Of a stretch of DNA of 64,000 nucleotides, positions 32,981-41,088 are shown in pieces (position 1 is the stretch's first letter; each line of letters begins with the position of its first letter). The DNA is taken from positions 62,001 through 126,000 of the forward strand of contig NZ_KB907977.1 in the NCBI RefSeq assembly GCF_000382265.1. Direction: 5' to 3'. A program made the translations under genes and the position numbers. This DNA is from Yoonia vestfoldensis DSM 16212 (GTDB taxonomy: Bacteria > Pseudomonadota > Alphaproteobacteria > Rhodobacterales > Rhodobacteraceae). The notes under the pieces are model-generated. The model was not told the DNA's origin, did no database searches, and saw only the letters and a program-made list of their open reading frames with translations.

Positions 32981-33835
32981 ATGCGGGAACATCAAGCCGC
33001 AAGGGAGCACATCTTGGCCAATTTTCCGGGAACCTGGATGACCACCAGCGAAAGCATGGTCTACCGTGTCGTGCCGAAATGCGCCTGTTCGACCATCGGG
33101 CAGATCATGTATTATTCCGATCACGGCAGCTTCTTTGACGGCGATATCCATGACGCCAGGACCGGGCTGCACAAATGGGCCATAGAAGGCAGCCAGCAGC
33201 CGATCCGCGACAACGTGCTGGCGCATAAAAGCTTTGCCTTCACCTGTGTGCGCAACCCCTATACCCGCATCCTGTCGTCCTTCTTCGACAAGATCTGCGG
33301 CGTGCAGCGCAGCGGCAATTATTACCGCGGCAATCTGGTCCCGCAGCTGATCCAGAAATACGGAATCGACGTCGGCAACCCGGCGGATGGATTCGCCTTT
33401 GACCAGATCAAGAGCTTCCGACGGTTCCTGCTCTTCGCGCGGGACACGATCCGCTGGCGCAAACCGATGGAGCCAGACATCCACTGGTCCGCCATGTCCG
33501 GCCATATCGCGACCTTCATCGCCAACGGCGGGCGGTATGACCATATCTTCTGGACCGAAAAGTTCGACGACGGGATGCAGGTCGTGCTGGACCGGACCGA
33601 CCGGCCCCACGCGATCGATCTGGCCACGATCCCGCGGTTCAACGAAAGCGAAGGGCACGGTCCTAAGCGGCTGCATCCGGTCGCGGATTATTTCGACGAT
33701 CTGTCGATGCATCTGGTCTATGAAATCTACAAACGCGATTTCCGGCTGTTCAAATACGATTTCGAAAACCCGGGCAACAAGATGCCCGTGGGCGAAATCG
33801 ACCTCGACGAGGTGCATGCCAAGCTGGGGCGGTAA
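32981..33835 (+). CDS. Sulfotransferase family protein (family 2 type)
   Basis: 284 residues. The PAPS 5'-phosphosulfate loop is VPKCACSTI (residues 30-38), in the pattern P-K-[AC]-x-[CS]-S/T-T of carbohydrate sulfotransferases, and the 3'-phosphate site is FTCVRNPYTRILSSF with R-x7-S (about 88-102). Start 32981 is the first in-frame ATG with protein-like sequence; the frame is open from 31136 because it runs antisense to the GT14 gene. Probably sulfates a surface polysaccharide built with the divergent glycosyltransferase. Confidence 0.85.
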   Translation: MREHQAAREHILANFPGTWMTTSESMVYRVVPKCACSTIGQIMYYSDHGSFFDGDIHDARTGLHKWAIEGSQQPIRDNVLAHKSFAFTCVRNPYTRILSSFFDKICGVQRSGNYYRGNLVPQLIQKYGIDVGNPADGFAFDQIKSFRRFLLFARDTIRWRKPMEPDIHWSAMSGHIATFIANGGRYDHIFWTEKFDDGMQVVLDRTDRPHAIDLATIPRFNESEGHGPKRLHPVADYFDDLSMHLVYEIYKRDFRLFKYDFENPGNKMPVGEIDLDEVHAKLGR

Positions 33836-33900
33836 GGGGGCTGTCTGCCCCCTCGGCGCTGACGCGCCTCACCCCCGAGGATATTTTTGCTCGGAAGATG
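33836..33900 (+). repeat. R1 repeat, copy d, with leading hairpins
   Basis: Same layout as copy c: hairpin GGGGGC/GCCCCC at the stop codon, a second stem GGCGC-TGAC-GCGCC, then CCCCCGAGGATATTTTTG and CTCGGAAGATG to 33900. The second hairpin differs in sequence from that of copy c although the ends are conserved. Confidence 0.8.
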
Positions 33901-34038
33901 CAACTTAATGAGATTTTAAGGATAATCCGGGATGATGATCGCGCGGTACAGGCAGGGATGCCGATGACCGCCGACGAAGATGCCGTCACCTTTTGCGCAG
34001 CGCCGGGCGACTGACGCATCAGGTGGCGGTTATCTTTT

Positions 34039-34086
34039 CATCTTCCGAGCCCAAATATCCCCGCCGGAGGCATCAAAGTTTTTCTC
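34039..34086 (-). repeat. R1 repeat, copy e
   Basis: CATCTTCCGAGCCCAAAT then ATCCCCGCCGGAGGC (34039-34071), followed by ATCAAAGTTTTT. The 33-base core is identical to copy f at 46894. It lies about 50 bases before the start of the next gene. Confidence 0.85.
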
Positions 34087-34137
34087 GACAACGGCACGCG
34101 CTGCCTTATCTGCCAACCATCGGGTGAAACGGGGAAA

Positions 34138-34863
34138 ATGGCGATGTCGGTGGTTCTGGTGCTGGGCAGCGGCCCGAATGTCGTTGAAAGCCGTGACTGG
34201 CCACGGCCACCTTTCGACCGTATCGTCGCGATCAACAACGCCTGGGCCGTGCGCAGCGACTGGGATGATCTGATCCATCCCGATGATTTCCCCGCAGATC
34301 GCATGCCACGCACGCTTGCCCCGCAACAGCGGATCATCAGGTCGGCCGATTACGTCCCGTTGCAGAACGCCTTGGGCGGTTTTGTCTATGCGGGCGGGAC
34401 GATGGCCTTTACCGCAGGCTATTGGGCGCTGGCCGCGCTGCGCCCGCGTGTCATCGCGATGATGGGCTGCGACATGGTCTATCCGGCCAGCAAACAGACC
34501 CATTTCTACGGCACCGGCACGGCTGACCCGCTACGCGCGGATGTGACGCTGCGCTCGCTCGAGGCGAAATCGGCGCGGTTCATGCTGATGGCCGCCGCAC
34601 GCGGTTGCGCCGTCGTCAACCTGTCGCAGGATGCAAGCCGGCTGGTCTTTCCACGCGCCACACCGCTTGCCGCGGCCATCGCGCGGCCGCAGCCGCTTGA
34701 TCGTGCCGAAGTCGACGCCGCCCTCGCAGAGGAACGGCGCCTTGGCTATTACGTGCCATCAGGCAAATACTGGAAAGAAGAGCACCGGTTCGATCCCGCG
34801 GCGATCGACGCGCTGGACCGGCGCTGGCTTAAAGCAGCCGGTGTTCTGCAAACAGCGTCTTAA
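34138..34863 (+). CDS. Hypothetical protein with Rossmann-like N-terminus
   Basis: 241 residues; family not recognised with confidence. It begins with a Gly-rich strand-turn (VVLVLGSGPNVVES), then INNAWAVRSDWDDLIHPDDFPADR, and later VIAMMGCDMVYP, a layout resembling DUF115/MAF-like or sialyltransferase-related proteins that handle nucleotide-activated substrates. Location after the glycosyltransferase/sulfotransferase pair fits glycan metabolism. Start is 34138 or 34144 (both downstream of GGGGAAA). Its 3' end overlaps the convergent kinase gene by 35 bases. Confidence 0.7.
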   Translation: MAMSVVLVLGSGPNVVESRDWPRPPFDRIVAINNAWAVRSDWDDLIHPDDFPADRMPRTLAPQQRIIRSADYVPLQNALGGFVYAGGTMAFTAGYWALAALRPRVIAMMGCDMVYPASKQTHFYGTGTADPLRADVTLRSLEAKSARFMLMAAARGCAVVNLSQDASRLVFPRATPLAAAIARPQPLDRAEVDAALAEERRLGYYVPSGKYWKEEHRFDPAAIDALDRRWLKAAGVLQTAS

Positions 34864-35821
34864 GATCGGTTTCCGGCCGCGCGCCGATATGGCTGATCAC
34901 CTCGGAGGCGGCGAGGTTGCCCATCTTGCCGCAGGTTTCAAGATCAAACCCTGCGGTCAGCCCCCAGAGGAACCCTGCCGCGAAAAGATCGCCCGCGCCT
35001 GTCGCATCGACGATAGCGGTGGGCACGGCAGGCACATGCCAGCGCGCGCCATCCGACAGGATATGCACCCCGTTGCCACTATCGGTGCAGGCCACCATGT
35101 CCACATCCGCCGCCGCACGGGCGAGGGCAGCCTCGAAATCGGTGGTCTGGTACATCGACAGCATTTCTGCGCGATTGCAGAACAACAGGTCCACATGGTC
35201 GCGGATCATCGTGGCAAAGGCAGCGCGGTGCCGTTCGATGCAGAACGGGTCGGACAGGGTGATCGACACGCGCCCGCCCGCCCCCTTGCAGGCCGCGATG
35301 GCCTTGGCGAAAGCGGCGTGGCTGTCGGGTCCGTCGAAACGGTAGCCTTCCAGATAGATCCAGTCGGCATCGGCCATCTGGCTTTCGTCAATGTCGTCGG
35401 GGGACAGGAATTCGGTCACCCCGAGATAGGTGTTCATCGACCGTTCGCCATCAGGGGTGACGATGACGATGCAGCGTCCGGTTTCGGCCACTTCGGTCTT
35501 TGGCGCCAAGCGGGTCGCGTAATCGGCACCCTGCGCGCGCAGGTCATGGGCGAAGATCGCGCCGAGTTGGTCGTCCTTGACCTTGCCGACATAGGCGGTG
35601 CGCCCGCCAAGCTGCGCGATCCCCGCGATGGTATTGGCGGCCGATCCGCCGCTGATTTCCTTGGCCGGGCCGATCCGGTCGTAAAGATCGACCGCGCGGT
35701 CCATGTCGATCAGCTGCATGATCCCCTTTTGCACGCCAGCGGTGTCCAGAAATCCGTCGTCGGCCCGCGCCAGCACATCGACCATGGCATTGCCGATGCC
35801 GACAACCTGATACTTTTTCAT
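34829..35821 (-). CDS. PfkB-family kinase, adenosine kinase-like
   Basis: 330 residues. N-terminal GIGNAMVDVLA and GGSAANTIAGIAQLGG (residues 58-73) plus the C-terminal anion-hole motif DATGAGDLFAAGFLWG (about 278-293) define the ribokinase/PfkB superfamily. The sequence type is the adenosine kinase-like group common in this lineage; sugar kinase activity cannot be excluded. Start overlaps the nth stop (ATGA), so translation is coupled to nth. The 3' end overlaps the convergent gene by 35 bases. Confidence 0.88.
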   Translation of the reverse strand: MKKYQVVGIGNAMVDVLARADDGFLDTAGVQKGIMQLIDMDRAVDLYDRIGPAKEISGGSAANTIAGIAQLGGRTAYVGKVKDDQLGAIFAHDLRAQGADYATRLAPKTEVAETGRCIVIVTPDGERSMNTYLGVTEFLSPDDIDESQMADADWIYLEGYRFDGPDSHAAFAKAIAACKGAGGRVSITLSDPFCIERHRAAFATMIRDHVDLLFCNRAEMLSMYQTTDFEAALARAAADVDMVACTDSGNGVHILSDGARWHVPAVPTAIVDATGAGDLFAAGFLWGLTAGFDLETCGKMGNLAASEVISHIGARPETDLKTLFAEHRLL

Positions 35822-36462
35822 AGGTTCTTTTCCTCATAGAGACAGAGATCGCGGATCAGACAGACACCGCATTTCGGGTTGCGTGCGACACAGACATAGC
35901 GCCCGTGCAGGATCATCCAGTGATGCGCGTGCAGCTGATAATCCGCGGGGATGTGATCTTCAATCGCGCGTTCGACCGCCTCGACATCCCGCCCCGGGGC
36001 CACACCGCTGCGGTTGCCGAAACGGAAGATATGCGTGTCCACCGCCTGCGCGGGCTGGCCCCACCACATGTTCAGCACGACATTGGCGGTCTTGCGCCCC
36101 ACACCGGGCAGCGATTGCAGGGCGGCGCGGGAATTGGGTACCTCGCCGCCGAAATCGTCGACAAGGATCTGGCTCATCTTGATGATGTTCTTGGCCTTCT
36201 GGCGGTAAAGCCCGATCGTCTTGATATGTTCGGTCACGCCGTCCAGCCCGAGATCGAGCATCTTTTGCGGTGCGTCGGCGACGGCGAACAGGCTGCGTGT
36301 CGCCTTGTTCACGCCTTTGTCGGTCGCCTGCGCCGACAGGGCCACGGCCACGACCAGCGTATAGGCGTTGATATGTTCAAGCTCGCCTTTGGGCTCGGGC
36401 TCGGCGGCCTGAAAGCGCGCAAAGATCGCGCGGATGGAATGATAATCAAGCTGCTTTACCAT
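35818..36462 (-). CDS. nth: Endonuclease III (base excision repair glycosylase)
   Basis: 214 residues. The helix-hairpin-helix LPGVGRKTANVVLN contains the catalytic Lys, and VDTHIFR supplies the catalytic Asp. The iron-sulfur ligands are C-x6-C-x2-C-x5-C near the C-terminus (CVARNPKCGVCLIRDLC). It removes oxidised pyrimidines. Start 36462 is followed by family-like MVKQLDYHSI but GAAGGA touches the ATG directly, so an upstream TTG at 36477 is possible. Divergent from the Ada-like gene, 94 bases apart. Confidence 0.95.
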   Translation of the reverse strand: MVKQLDYHSIRAIFARFQAAEPEPKGELEHINAYTLVVAVALSAQATDKGVNKATRSLFAVADAPQKMLDLGLDGVTEHIKTIGLYRQKAKNIIKMSQILVDDFGGEVPNSRAALQSLPGVGRKTANVVLNMWWGQPAQAVDTHIFRFGNRSGVAPGRDVEAVERAIEDHIPADYQLHAHHWMILHGRYVCVARNPKCGVCLIRDLCLYEEKNL

Positions 36463-36556
36463 TCCTTCGGTATGCAACGCCCGTTGCGGCTGGGCAAGCG
36501 CAGGATGCGCAATATTCGGGTCGCGGGGCGCGCGCGGAATCACTAGGGTCGGCGCT

Positions 36557-37432
36557 ATGGAACACACGGACACATATCATTACAACGTCATGCGCCGCGC
36601 CATCGCGCTGATCGATGCGGCGGGTGACGCGCCACTATCGCTGGCCGATCTGGCGGGGCAGATGCAGATGAGCCCCGCGCATTTCCAGCGGCTGTTTTCG
36701 TCATGGGTCGGGGTGTCGCCCAAACGCTATCAGCAGTACCTGACCCTGTCGCATGCCAAGACCCTGTTGCGCGACCGGTTCACGACGCTGGACACCGCCC
36801 ATGCCATCGGGCTGTCGGGCAGCGGGCGGCTCCATGATCTTTTCCTGCGCTGGGAGGCGATGAGCCCCGGCGATTACGCCCGCGATGGCGCGGGACTTGC
36901 GATCACGTGGGGCTGGTTTGACAGCGCCTTTGGCCCTGCGCTGGTCATGGGCACGGATTGCGGGATTTGCGGTCTGGCCTTCGCGGCTGAAACCGGCGCT
37001 GATGCCGCGATGGCAGATCTGTGCAGCCGCTGGCCCGCCGCCTCATTCGTCGAAAACCCCGCAGCCTTGCGCGATTGGGCCGAGGCCGCCCTTGGCATGA
37101 CGGGCGAGACTCGGCTGCATATGATCGGCGCGCCCTTCCAGCTCAAGGTATGGGAGGCGTTGCTGGAGATTCCGTCCGGCCATGTGACGACCTATGCCGA
37201 AATCGCCAGCGCCATCGGCAATCCCAAGGCGGTGCGCGCCGTGGGCACGGCGGTCGGGCGCAACCCGGTCAGCTGGCTGATCCCCTGCCACCGCGCCTTG
37301 CGCAAATCGGGAGGGTTGGGCGGATATCATTGGGGTCTTCCGGTCAAACGGGCGATGCTGGCTTGGGAATCCGCGCGAATTGACGCAGGTGGAACAATGG
37401 GCGGAAAAGTTCTGGAACCAAAAGGTATGTAA
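36557..37432 (+). CDS. Ada-like AraC/methylated-DNA-cysteine methyltransferase
   Basis: 291 residues. An AraC-type helix-turn-helix (about residues 20-105, LADLAGQMQMSPAHFQRLFSSWVG pattern) is fused to a C-terminal O6-alkylguanine methyltransferase with the acceptor PCHR (about 244-247) in LIPCHRALRKSGGLGGY. The N-terminal Ada zinc domain that senses methylphosphotriesters is missing, so activation must differ from E. coli Ada. Neighbour of nth on the opposite strand, forming a small DNA-repair locus. Confidence 0.88.
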   Translation: MEHTDTYHYNVMRRAIALIDAAGDAPLSLADLAGQMQMSPAHFQRLFSSWVGVSPKRYQQYLTLSHAKTLLRDRFTTLDTAHAIGLSGSGRLHDLFLRWEAMSPGDYARDGAGLAITWGWFDSAFGPALVMGTDCGICGLAFAAETGADAAMADLCSRWPAASFVENPAALRDWAEAALGMTGETRLHMIGAPFQLKVWEALLEIPSGHVTTYAEIASAIGNPKAVRAVGTAVGRNPVSWLIPCHRALRKSGGLGGYHWGLPVKRAMLAWESARIDAGGTMGGKVLEPKGM

Positions 37433-37521
37433 AACCGTTATTGGATAGCAGTCCGCTTATTGTCATAAGAAAGCGTGTAAACCGTGCAGAACTGCGCACT
37501 CATAATAATGGAATCTTTGTC

Positions 37522-38178
37522 ATGATCCTATCCAAATTCCCGCTGGCTATTGCCGCGTCGTCCATGCTTCTCGTCGCGGCCTGCGACCCCGGAATGCCCA
37601 ATCAGGGCGAAAACACCCGCCAAGGCGCTTTGATCGGTGCACTGGGTGGTGCGGCTGCGGGCGCGCTGGTCGGCGGTGACGGCACCGTGCGCGAACGCAA
37701 CCGTGCGGCGCTGGTCGGTGCGGCACTGGGTGCCGGCGTCGGCGGCGGGATCGGCAACAGCCTTGACCGTCAGGCAGAAGAACTGCGCCGCGCGCTGCGC
37801 AGCGACGTGGGCGTGTCCAACAACGGCAACAACCTTGTCGTCGTGCTGTCGCAGGACCTTCTGTTCGCAACCAACAGCACGCAGGTGTCGGCCCAGTCCC
37901 AGAACGACCTGCTGATCGTTGCACGCTCGTTGAACAACTACCCCAACTCGACCGTCAACGTGATCGGCCACACGGACAACGTCGGTTCTGCCGCGTTCAA
38001 CCAAGACCTGTCGGAACGTCGTGCGCAATCGGTGGCATCCGTCCTGCGCAGTGGTGGCGTGTCGTCCGCCCGTATCCGGTCGATCGGTGCCGGCCTGAAC
38101 CAGCCGATCGCGTCGAACGCGACTGCCGAAGGCCGTCAGTTGAACCGCCGTGTCGAGATCATCATCACCCCGAACTGA
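37522..38178 (+). CDS. OmpA-family outer membrane lipoprotein (YiaD/Pal-like)
   Basis: 218 residues. Lipobox LLVAAC places the lipidated Cys near residue 16. A Gly/Ala-rich glycine-zipper region (about 30-80, ALIGALGGAAAGALVGG) precedes the OmpA-C domain, which shows INVIGHTDNVGS-like NVIGHTDNVGSAAFNQDLSE and the peptidoglycan-binding Asp/Arg (LNRRVEIII). Anchors the outer membrane to peptidoglycan. The frame is open to 37441 but the real start is at the signal peptide. Terminator follows. Confidence 0.9.
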   Translation: MILSKFPLAIAASSMLLVAACDPGMPNQGENTRQGALIGALGGAAAGALVGGDGTVRERNRAALVGAALGAGVGGGIGNSLDRQAEELRRALRSDVGVSNNGNNLVVVLSQDLLFATNSTQVSAQSQNDLLIVARSLNNYPNSTVNVIGHTDNVGSAAFNQDLSERRAQSVASVLRSGGVSSARIRSIGAGLNQPIASNATAEGRQLNRRVEIIITPN

Positions 38179-38198
38179 TCTTCGAGACATCGACCTGC

Positions 38199-38226
38199 AA
38201 AGGGGCTGCATCACGCGGCCCCTTTT
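38199..38226 (+). terminator. Rho-independent terminator of the OmpA lipoprotein gene
   Basis: AAAGGGGC (38199-38206), eleven-base loop, GCCCCTTTT (38218-38226). Stem of eight pairs with a T-tract, 20 bases after the stop. Confidence 0.85.
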
Positions 38227-38250
38227 CATTTGATCAATTCAGGCGAAATG

Positions 38251-38269
38251 TGGTCATGTGATCTGACCA
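38251..38269. promoter_or_regulatory. Candidate autoregulatory operator of the FadR-type regulator
   Basis: TGGTCATGTGATCTGACCA, inner arms TGGTCA/TGACCA around seven bases, ends 17 bases before the preferred ATG. Matches 15 of 19 bases of the glcD operator. Confidence 0.6.
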
Positions 38270-38286
38270 ATATGGAAAGTATGCAC

Positions 38287-39054
38287 ATGCCGTTCGAGCC
38301 GGTTCTTCAGGAAAAACTGTCGCAAGGGGTCGTTCGCCAGATCGAAGGCCTGATCCTGCGTGGCATCCTGCGCCCCGGTGAACGTCTGCCGTCAGAGCGC
38401 GAGTTGAGCGAGACAATGGATGTGTCCCGCCCGTCGCTGCGCGAGGCTTTGGCCGATCTGCAAAGTCGCGGGTTGCTGATATCGCGCGCCGGTGCGGGGG
38501 TGTTCGTGGCCGACGTGTTGGGGTCGGCATTTTCGCCCGCGCTCGTCACGCTTTTTGCGTCGCACGACGAAGCGGTGTTCGACTACATCAGTTTCCGCCG
38601 CGACATGGAAGGCTTGGCCGCCGAACGCGCCGCCCGGCTGAGCAGCGACACCGACCTGAAAGTCATCGACACGATCTTTCAGAAAATGGAAGCCGCCCAT
38701 CAAAAACGCAATCCCGCCGAAGAAGCGAGCCTCGATGCGAACTTTCACCTTGCGATCATCGAAGCAAGCCACAACATCATCATGCTGCACATGATGCGGT
38801 CGATGTACGACCTGCTGCGCGAAGGTGTGTTTTATAACCGCAGCATCATGTTCAAGCAGCGCACGACGCGCGACGCGCTGCTGGATCAGCATCGCCAGAT
38901 CAACAGCGGTTTGCAGGCACGCGATCCCGCGGCCGCGCGTGCGGCCGTCGAGGCGCATCTTGATTATGTGGAACAGGCCTTGTCCGACCAGCAGCGGGCG
39001 GATCGCAACGAAGGTTTCGCACAAAAACGGTTCCAGCACGAGTTGCGCCGCTGA
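38287..39054 (+). CDS. GntR/FadR-family regulator with FCD domain, likely glycolate (GlcC-like)
   Basis: 255 residues. Winged helix with the GntR signature GILRPGERLPSERELSETMDV (residues 27-46 in pattern) and SRPSLREALADLQSRGLL, then an all-helical FCD effector domain with metal-site candidates (D/H in LDANFHLAIIEASHN, and QHRQI, AHLDYV). Starts at 38272, 38281 and 38287 are in frame; 38287 has GGAAAG at proper spacing and the typical MPFEPV N-terminus. The shared palindrome suggests it represses glcDEF and itself, releasing on glycolate or a related acid. Confidence 0.87.
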   Translation: MPFEPVLQEKLSQGVVRQIEGLILRGILRPGERLPSERELSETMDVSRPSLREALADLQSRGLLISRAGAGVFVADVLGSAFSPALVTLFASHDEAVFDYISFRRDMEGLAAERAARLSSDTDLKVIDTIFQKMEAAHQKRNPAEEASLDANFHLAIIEASHNIIMLHMMRSMYDLLREGVFYNRSIMFKQRTTRDALLDQHRQINSGLQARDPAAARAAVEAHLDYVEQALSDQQRADRNEGFAQKRFQHELRR

Positions 39055-39060
39055 GCGGGC

Positions 39061-39801
39061 CTATCGCGCCCTGTGGTGCCTAGCGATGTCCTGCCAGAGC
39101 CAGCCAGCGATGACGGCCTGTATCAGCACACCCATCAGCGCAAGGCCATGCTGCACACCGGCGATCTGGCTGGCAAAGATCAGCATGTTCCAGACGGCAT
39201 GCCAGATGATCAGCGGCCACAGGTTGCCCACCCGCAGCGCGACCGGCGCAAGGAACAACCCGACCGTCAACGCAAAAAGCGCGTTCTGAAGCGTTGCCGA
39301 TGCCGGTTGTCCGATCAGGCCGGTCGGCGTGTGCATAACCGCGAAAAGCACCGCGCTCATCGTCATCGCCGCGATGACCGACCATGCGGTCAGGGCACTG
39401 CGCAGGACGATCCCGCGAAACATCACCTCTTCGCCGAACCCGATCAGCAAGGGCACACCGATCAGCAAAGTCCATGCCAGCAGGCCAAGATCGGCAAAGA
39501 CGCCGGCACGCCATGCCGGCAACAGACCCGCAGCCATCGCCGCCATCACGATGACCGATGGCACAAGCCAGATCAGCGCCAGCCAGTTCACGTTGCCAAA
39601 ACCAAAAACACGCCATCCGCCGAAACGCCGCACGTAAAGCACGCAGCCGACGACGAGCAGAACCTGTAAAGGCAAAAGGCGCAGCAAGGTCGCCATCATG
39701 TCGCCCGGCGGTTCGGCGACCCGAAAGGTATAGGCGGTCGCGACCAGAATACACAGGATGTATAGGGCGGCGGCCAGCAGCCCGCGCCAAAGTTGCGACA
39801 T
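39061..39801 (-). CDS. CPBP-family intramembrane glutamic endopeptidase
   Basis: 246 residues, about eight membrane segments. The three CPBP/Abi motifs are present: EEVMFRG (EExxxR), FAVMH, and HAVWN. Relatives cleave prenylated or membrane proteins, some linked to bacteriocin immunity. The C-terminus is basic. It ends seven bases after the convergent GntR gene's stop. Confidence 0.88.
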   Translation of the reverse strand: MSQLWRGLLAAALYILCILVATAYTFRVAEPPGDMMATLLRLLPLQVLLVVGCVLYVRRFGGWRVFGFGNVNWLALIWLVPSVIVMAAMAAGLLPAWRAGVFADLGLLAWTLLIGVPLLIGFGEEVMFRGIVLRSALTAWSVIAAMTMSAVLFAVMHTPTGLIGQPASATLQNALFALTVGLFLAPVALRVGNLWPLIIWHAVWNMLIFASQIAGVQHGLALMGVLIQAVIAGWLWQDIARHHRAR

Positions 39802-39863
39802 TACGCCTTCTCCTGCCCGCCCCGCCGCACAGTTTTCCGAGGCTGCCGGTTCATGTCAACGCA

Positions 39864-39897
39864 AAAGCCCAGACGCTCTGCAGCATCCGGGCTTTTG
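39864..39897 (-). terminator. Terminator of the F0 ATP synthase operon
   Basis: AAAAGCCC (39864-39871) pairs with GGGCTTTT (39890-39897) across an 18-base loop that contains its own GCTGCAGAGC mini-stem. A/T-rich ends make it active on both strands. It lies 30 bases past the b subunit stop. Confidence 0.8.
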
Positions 39898-39926
39898 ATC
39901 TGTCCTAAGGCGCGGCAAGTGCCGCA

Positions 39927-40484
39927 TCAATGCATTTTGTCAGCAACGACAGCGATGGAATCGTCGATCAGCGACCCGGCGGATTTGGCGTCCATCTGAC
40001 CCGCGAGCACCTCTTTGGCGACAGCGACCGCGACAATCACCGCTTGATCCCGTACATCCTTGACGGCCGCGGCCTGCGCCGAAGCAATCTGTTCTTCCGC
40101 TGCGATCATGCGGCGGCTGATGGATTTCGCGATATCCTCTTTTGCGGCGGCGGCGGCGTCAGTCGCTTCCTGCTTGGCAGATGCAACAATCCTGTCCGCT
40201 TGCACCTGAACGTCTTTCTGCTTGCGTTCGTAAGAGGCCAACAGCGCCATCGCTTCTTCGCGCAGGGCTTTCGCTTCGTCGAGTTCGGCACGGATATTCG
40301 CGGCGCGCTTGTCCAGCATCCCGGTGACCAGCGTCGGCACCTTGTAGTAAAGCAGGATGCCCACGAAAATCGCAAAAGCGATCATCACGACGAAATCGGT
40401 GTTCCGCAACGAGACGAACGGATAATCGACAGCCAGCGCGGGCGAGGCGGCGACAGCGAGCAAGGCAGTGAATAGAATTCGCAT
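39927..40484 (-). CDS. atpF: F0F1 ATP synthase subunit b
   Basis: 185 residues with an N-terminal signal-like segment (MRILFTALLAVAASPALA), a membrane helix (about 30-50), and a long amphipathic coiled coil to the end (ANIRAELDEAKALREEAMAL). Peripheral stalk subunit. Last gene of atpI-atpB-atpE-b'-b, three bases after b'. Confidence 0.93.
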   Translation of the reverse strand: MRILFTALLAVAASPALAVDYPFVSLRNTDFVVMIAFAIFVGILLYYKVPTLVTGMLDKRAANIRAELDEAKALREEAMALLASYERKQKDVQVQADRIVASAKQEATDAAAAAKEDIAKSISRRMIAAEEQIASAQAAAVKDVRDQAVIVAVAVAKEVLAGQMDAKSAGSLIDDSIAVVADKMH

Positions 40485-40487
40485 GGC

Positions 40488-41033
40488 TTACCCTTTCATC
40501 CGCGCGTTGACGGCAGCGGTGATTGTCTTGGCATCGGCGTTTCCACCCATGGCCAGTACCAGTTCCTTGGCCGTATCTTTGGCGACCTCGGTGATGTTCT
40601 TGACGGCGCTGTCGCGGATCCCGGCAATCGCCGCTTCGCTTTCGGCAGTCTTGGCGGCGATTTCGGCATCAGCCTTTTGCAGCTCCACGTCGAGTTCGGC
40701 CTGAATTTCCGCCTTGGCCTTTGTGATGATCTCCTGCGCCTTCGCGCGGGCATCTTTCAGCGCCTGTTCATAGGCTGCTTCGGCTTCGGCGGCCTTGTTC
40801 TTGAGGTCTTCGGCGGCAGCGATGTCGTTGGTGATGGTGCCGGACCGTTCAGCCAGAACCGCACCGATCCGTGGCAGCGCGATCCGCGACATCACGAAAA
40901 AGATCGCGATCAGGGTGACGACCAGCCAGAAGATCTGGTTTGGCATCCATTCGGCGCAAAGTTGCGGCATGCCAAGGGCGTAACCCCCAGCATCGACGCA
41001 GGCCCCTGCAATGTTTGTTGTCTCTGTTTCCAT
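40488..41033 (-). CDS. atpX: F0F1 ATP synthase subunit b'
   Basis: 181 residues, second b-type stalk subunit found in photosynthetic and related alphaproteobacteria. One membrane helix (about 34-52, [20 protein letters not shown]) then an Ala/Glu/Lys coiled coil. The PNQIFWLV motif and the position right after atpE distinguish b' from b. The N-terminal 30 residues contain two Cys. Confidence 0.92.
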   Translation of the reverse strand: METETTNIAGACVDAGGYALGMPQLCAEWMPNQIFWLVVTLIAIFFVMSRIALPRIGAVLAERSGTITNDIAAAEDLKNKAAEAEAAYEQALKDARAKAQEIITKAKAEIQAELDVELQKADAEIAAKTAESEAAIAGIRDSAVKNITEVAKDTAKELVLAMGGNADAKTITAAVNARMKG

Positions 41034-41065
41034 GATGGTCCCCGGATACCTTGCAGGTTTACCAA

Positions 41066-41088
41066 CCGACGCGGGTCAATCGCGTCGG
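41066..41088 (-). other. Stem-loop between atpE and the b' gene
   Basis: Perfect CCGACGCG/CGCGTCGG stem with a seven-base loop, no T-tract on the minus strand. It could stabilise or process atpE mRNA so that the c subunit is made in excess over b/b'. Confidence 0.55.

Larger units (their letters stand above)
33836..34137. other. Intergenic region bracketed by inverted R1 copies
   Basis: About 300 bases: hairpin GGGGGC-TGTCT-GCCCCC at the sulfotransferase stop, R1 copy d, a 138-base segment, then R1 copy e in opposite orientation. On the minus strand the segment holds a stop-bounded coding-like fragment (33916 to about 34030) ending in HRHPCLYRAIIIPDYP, without a start codon; it may be a gene remnant. 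Confidence 0.5.
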
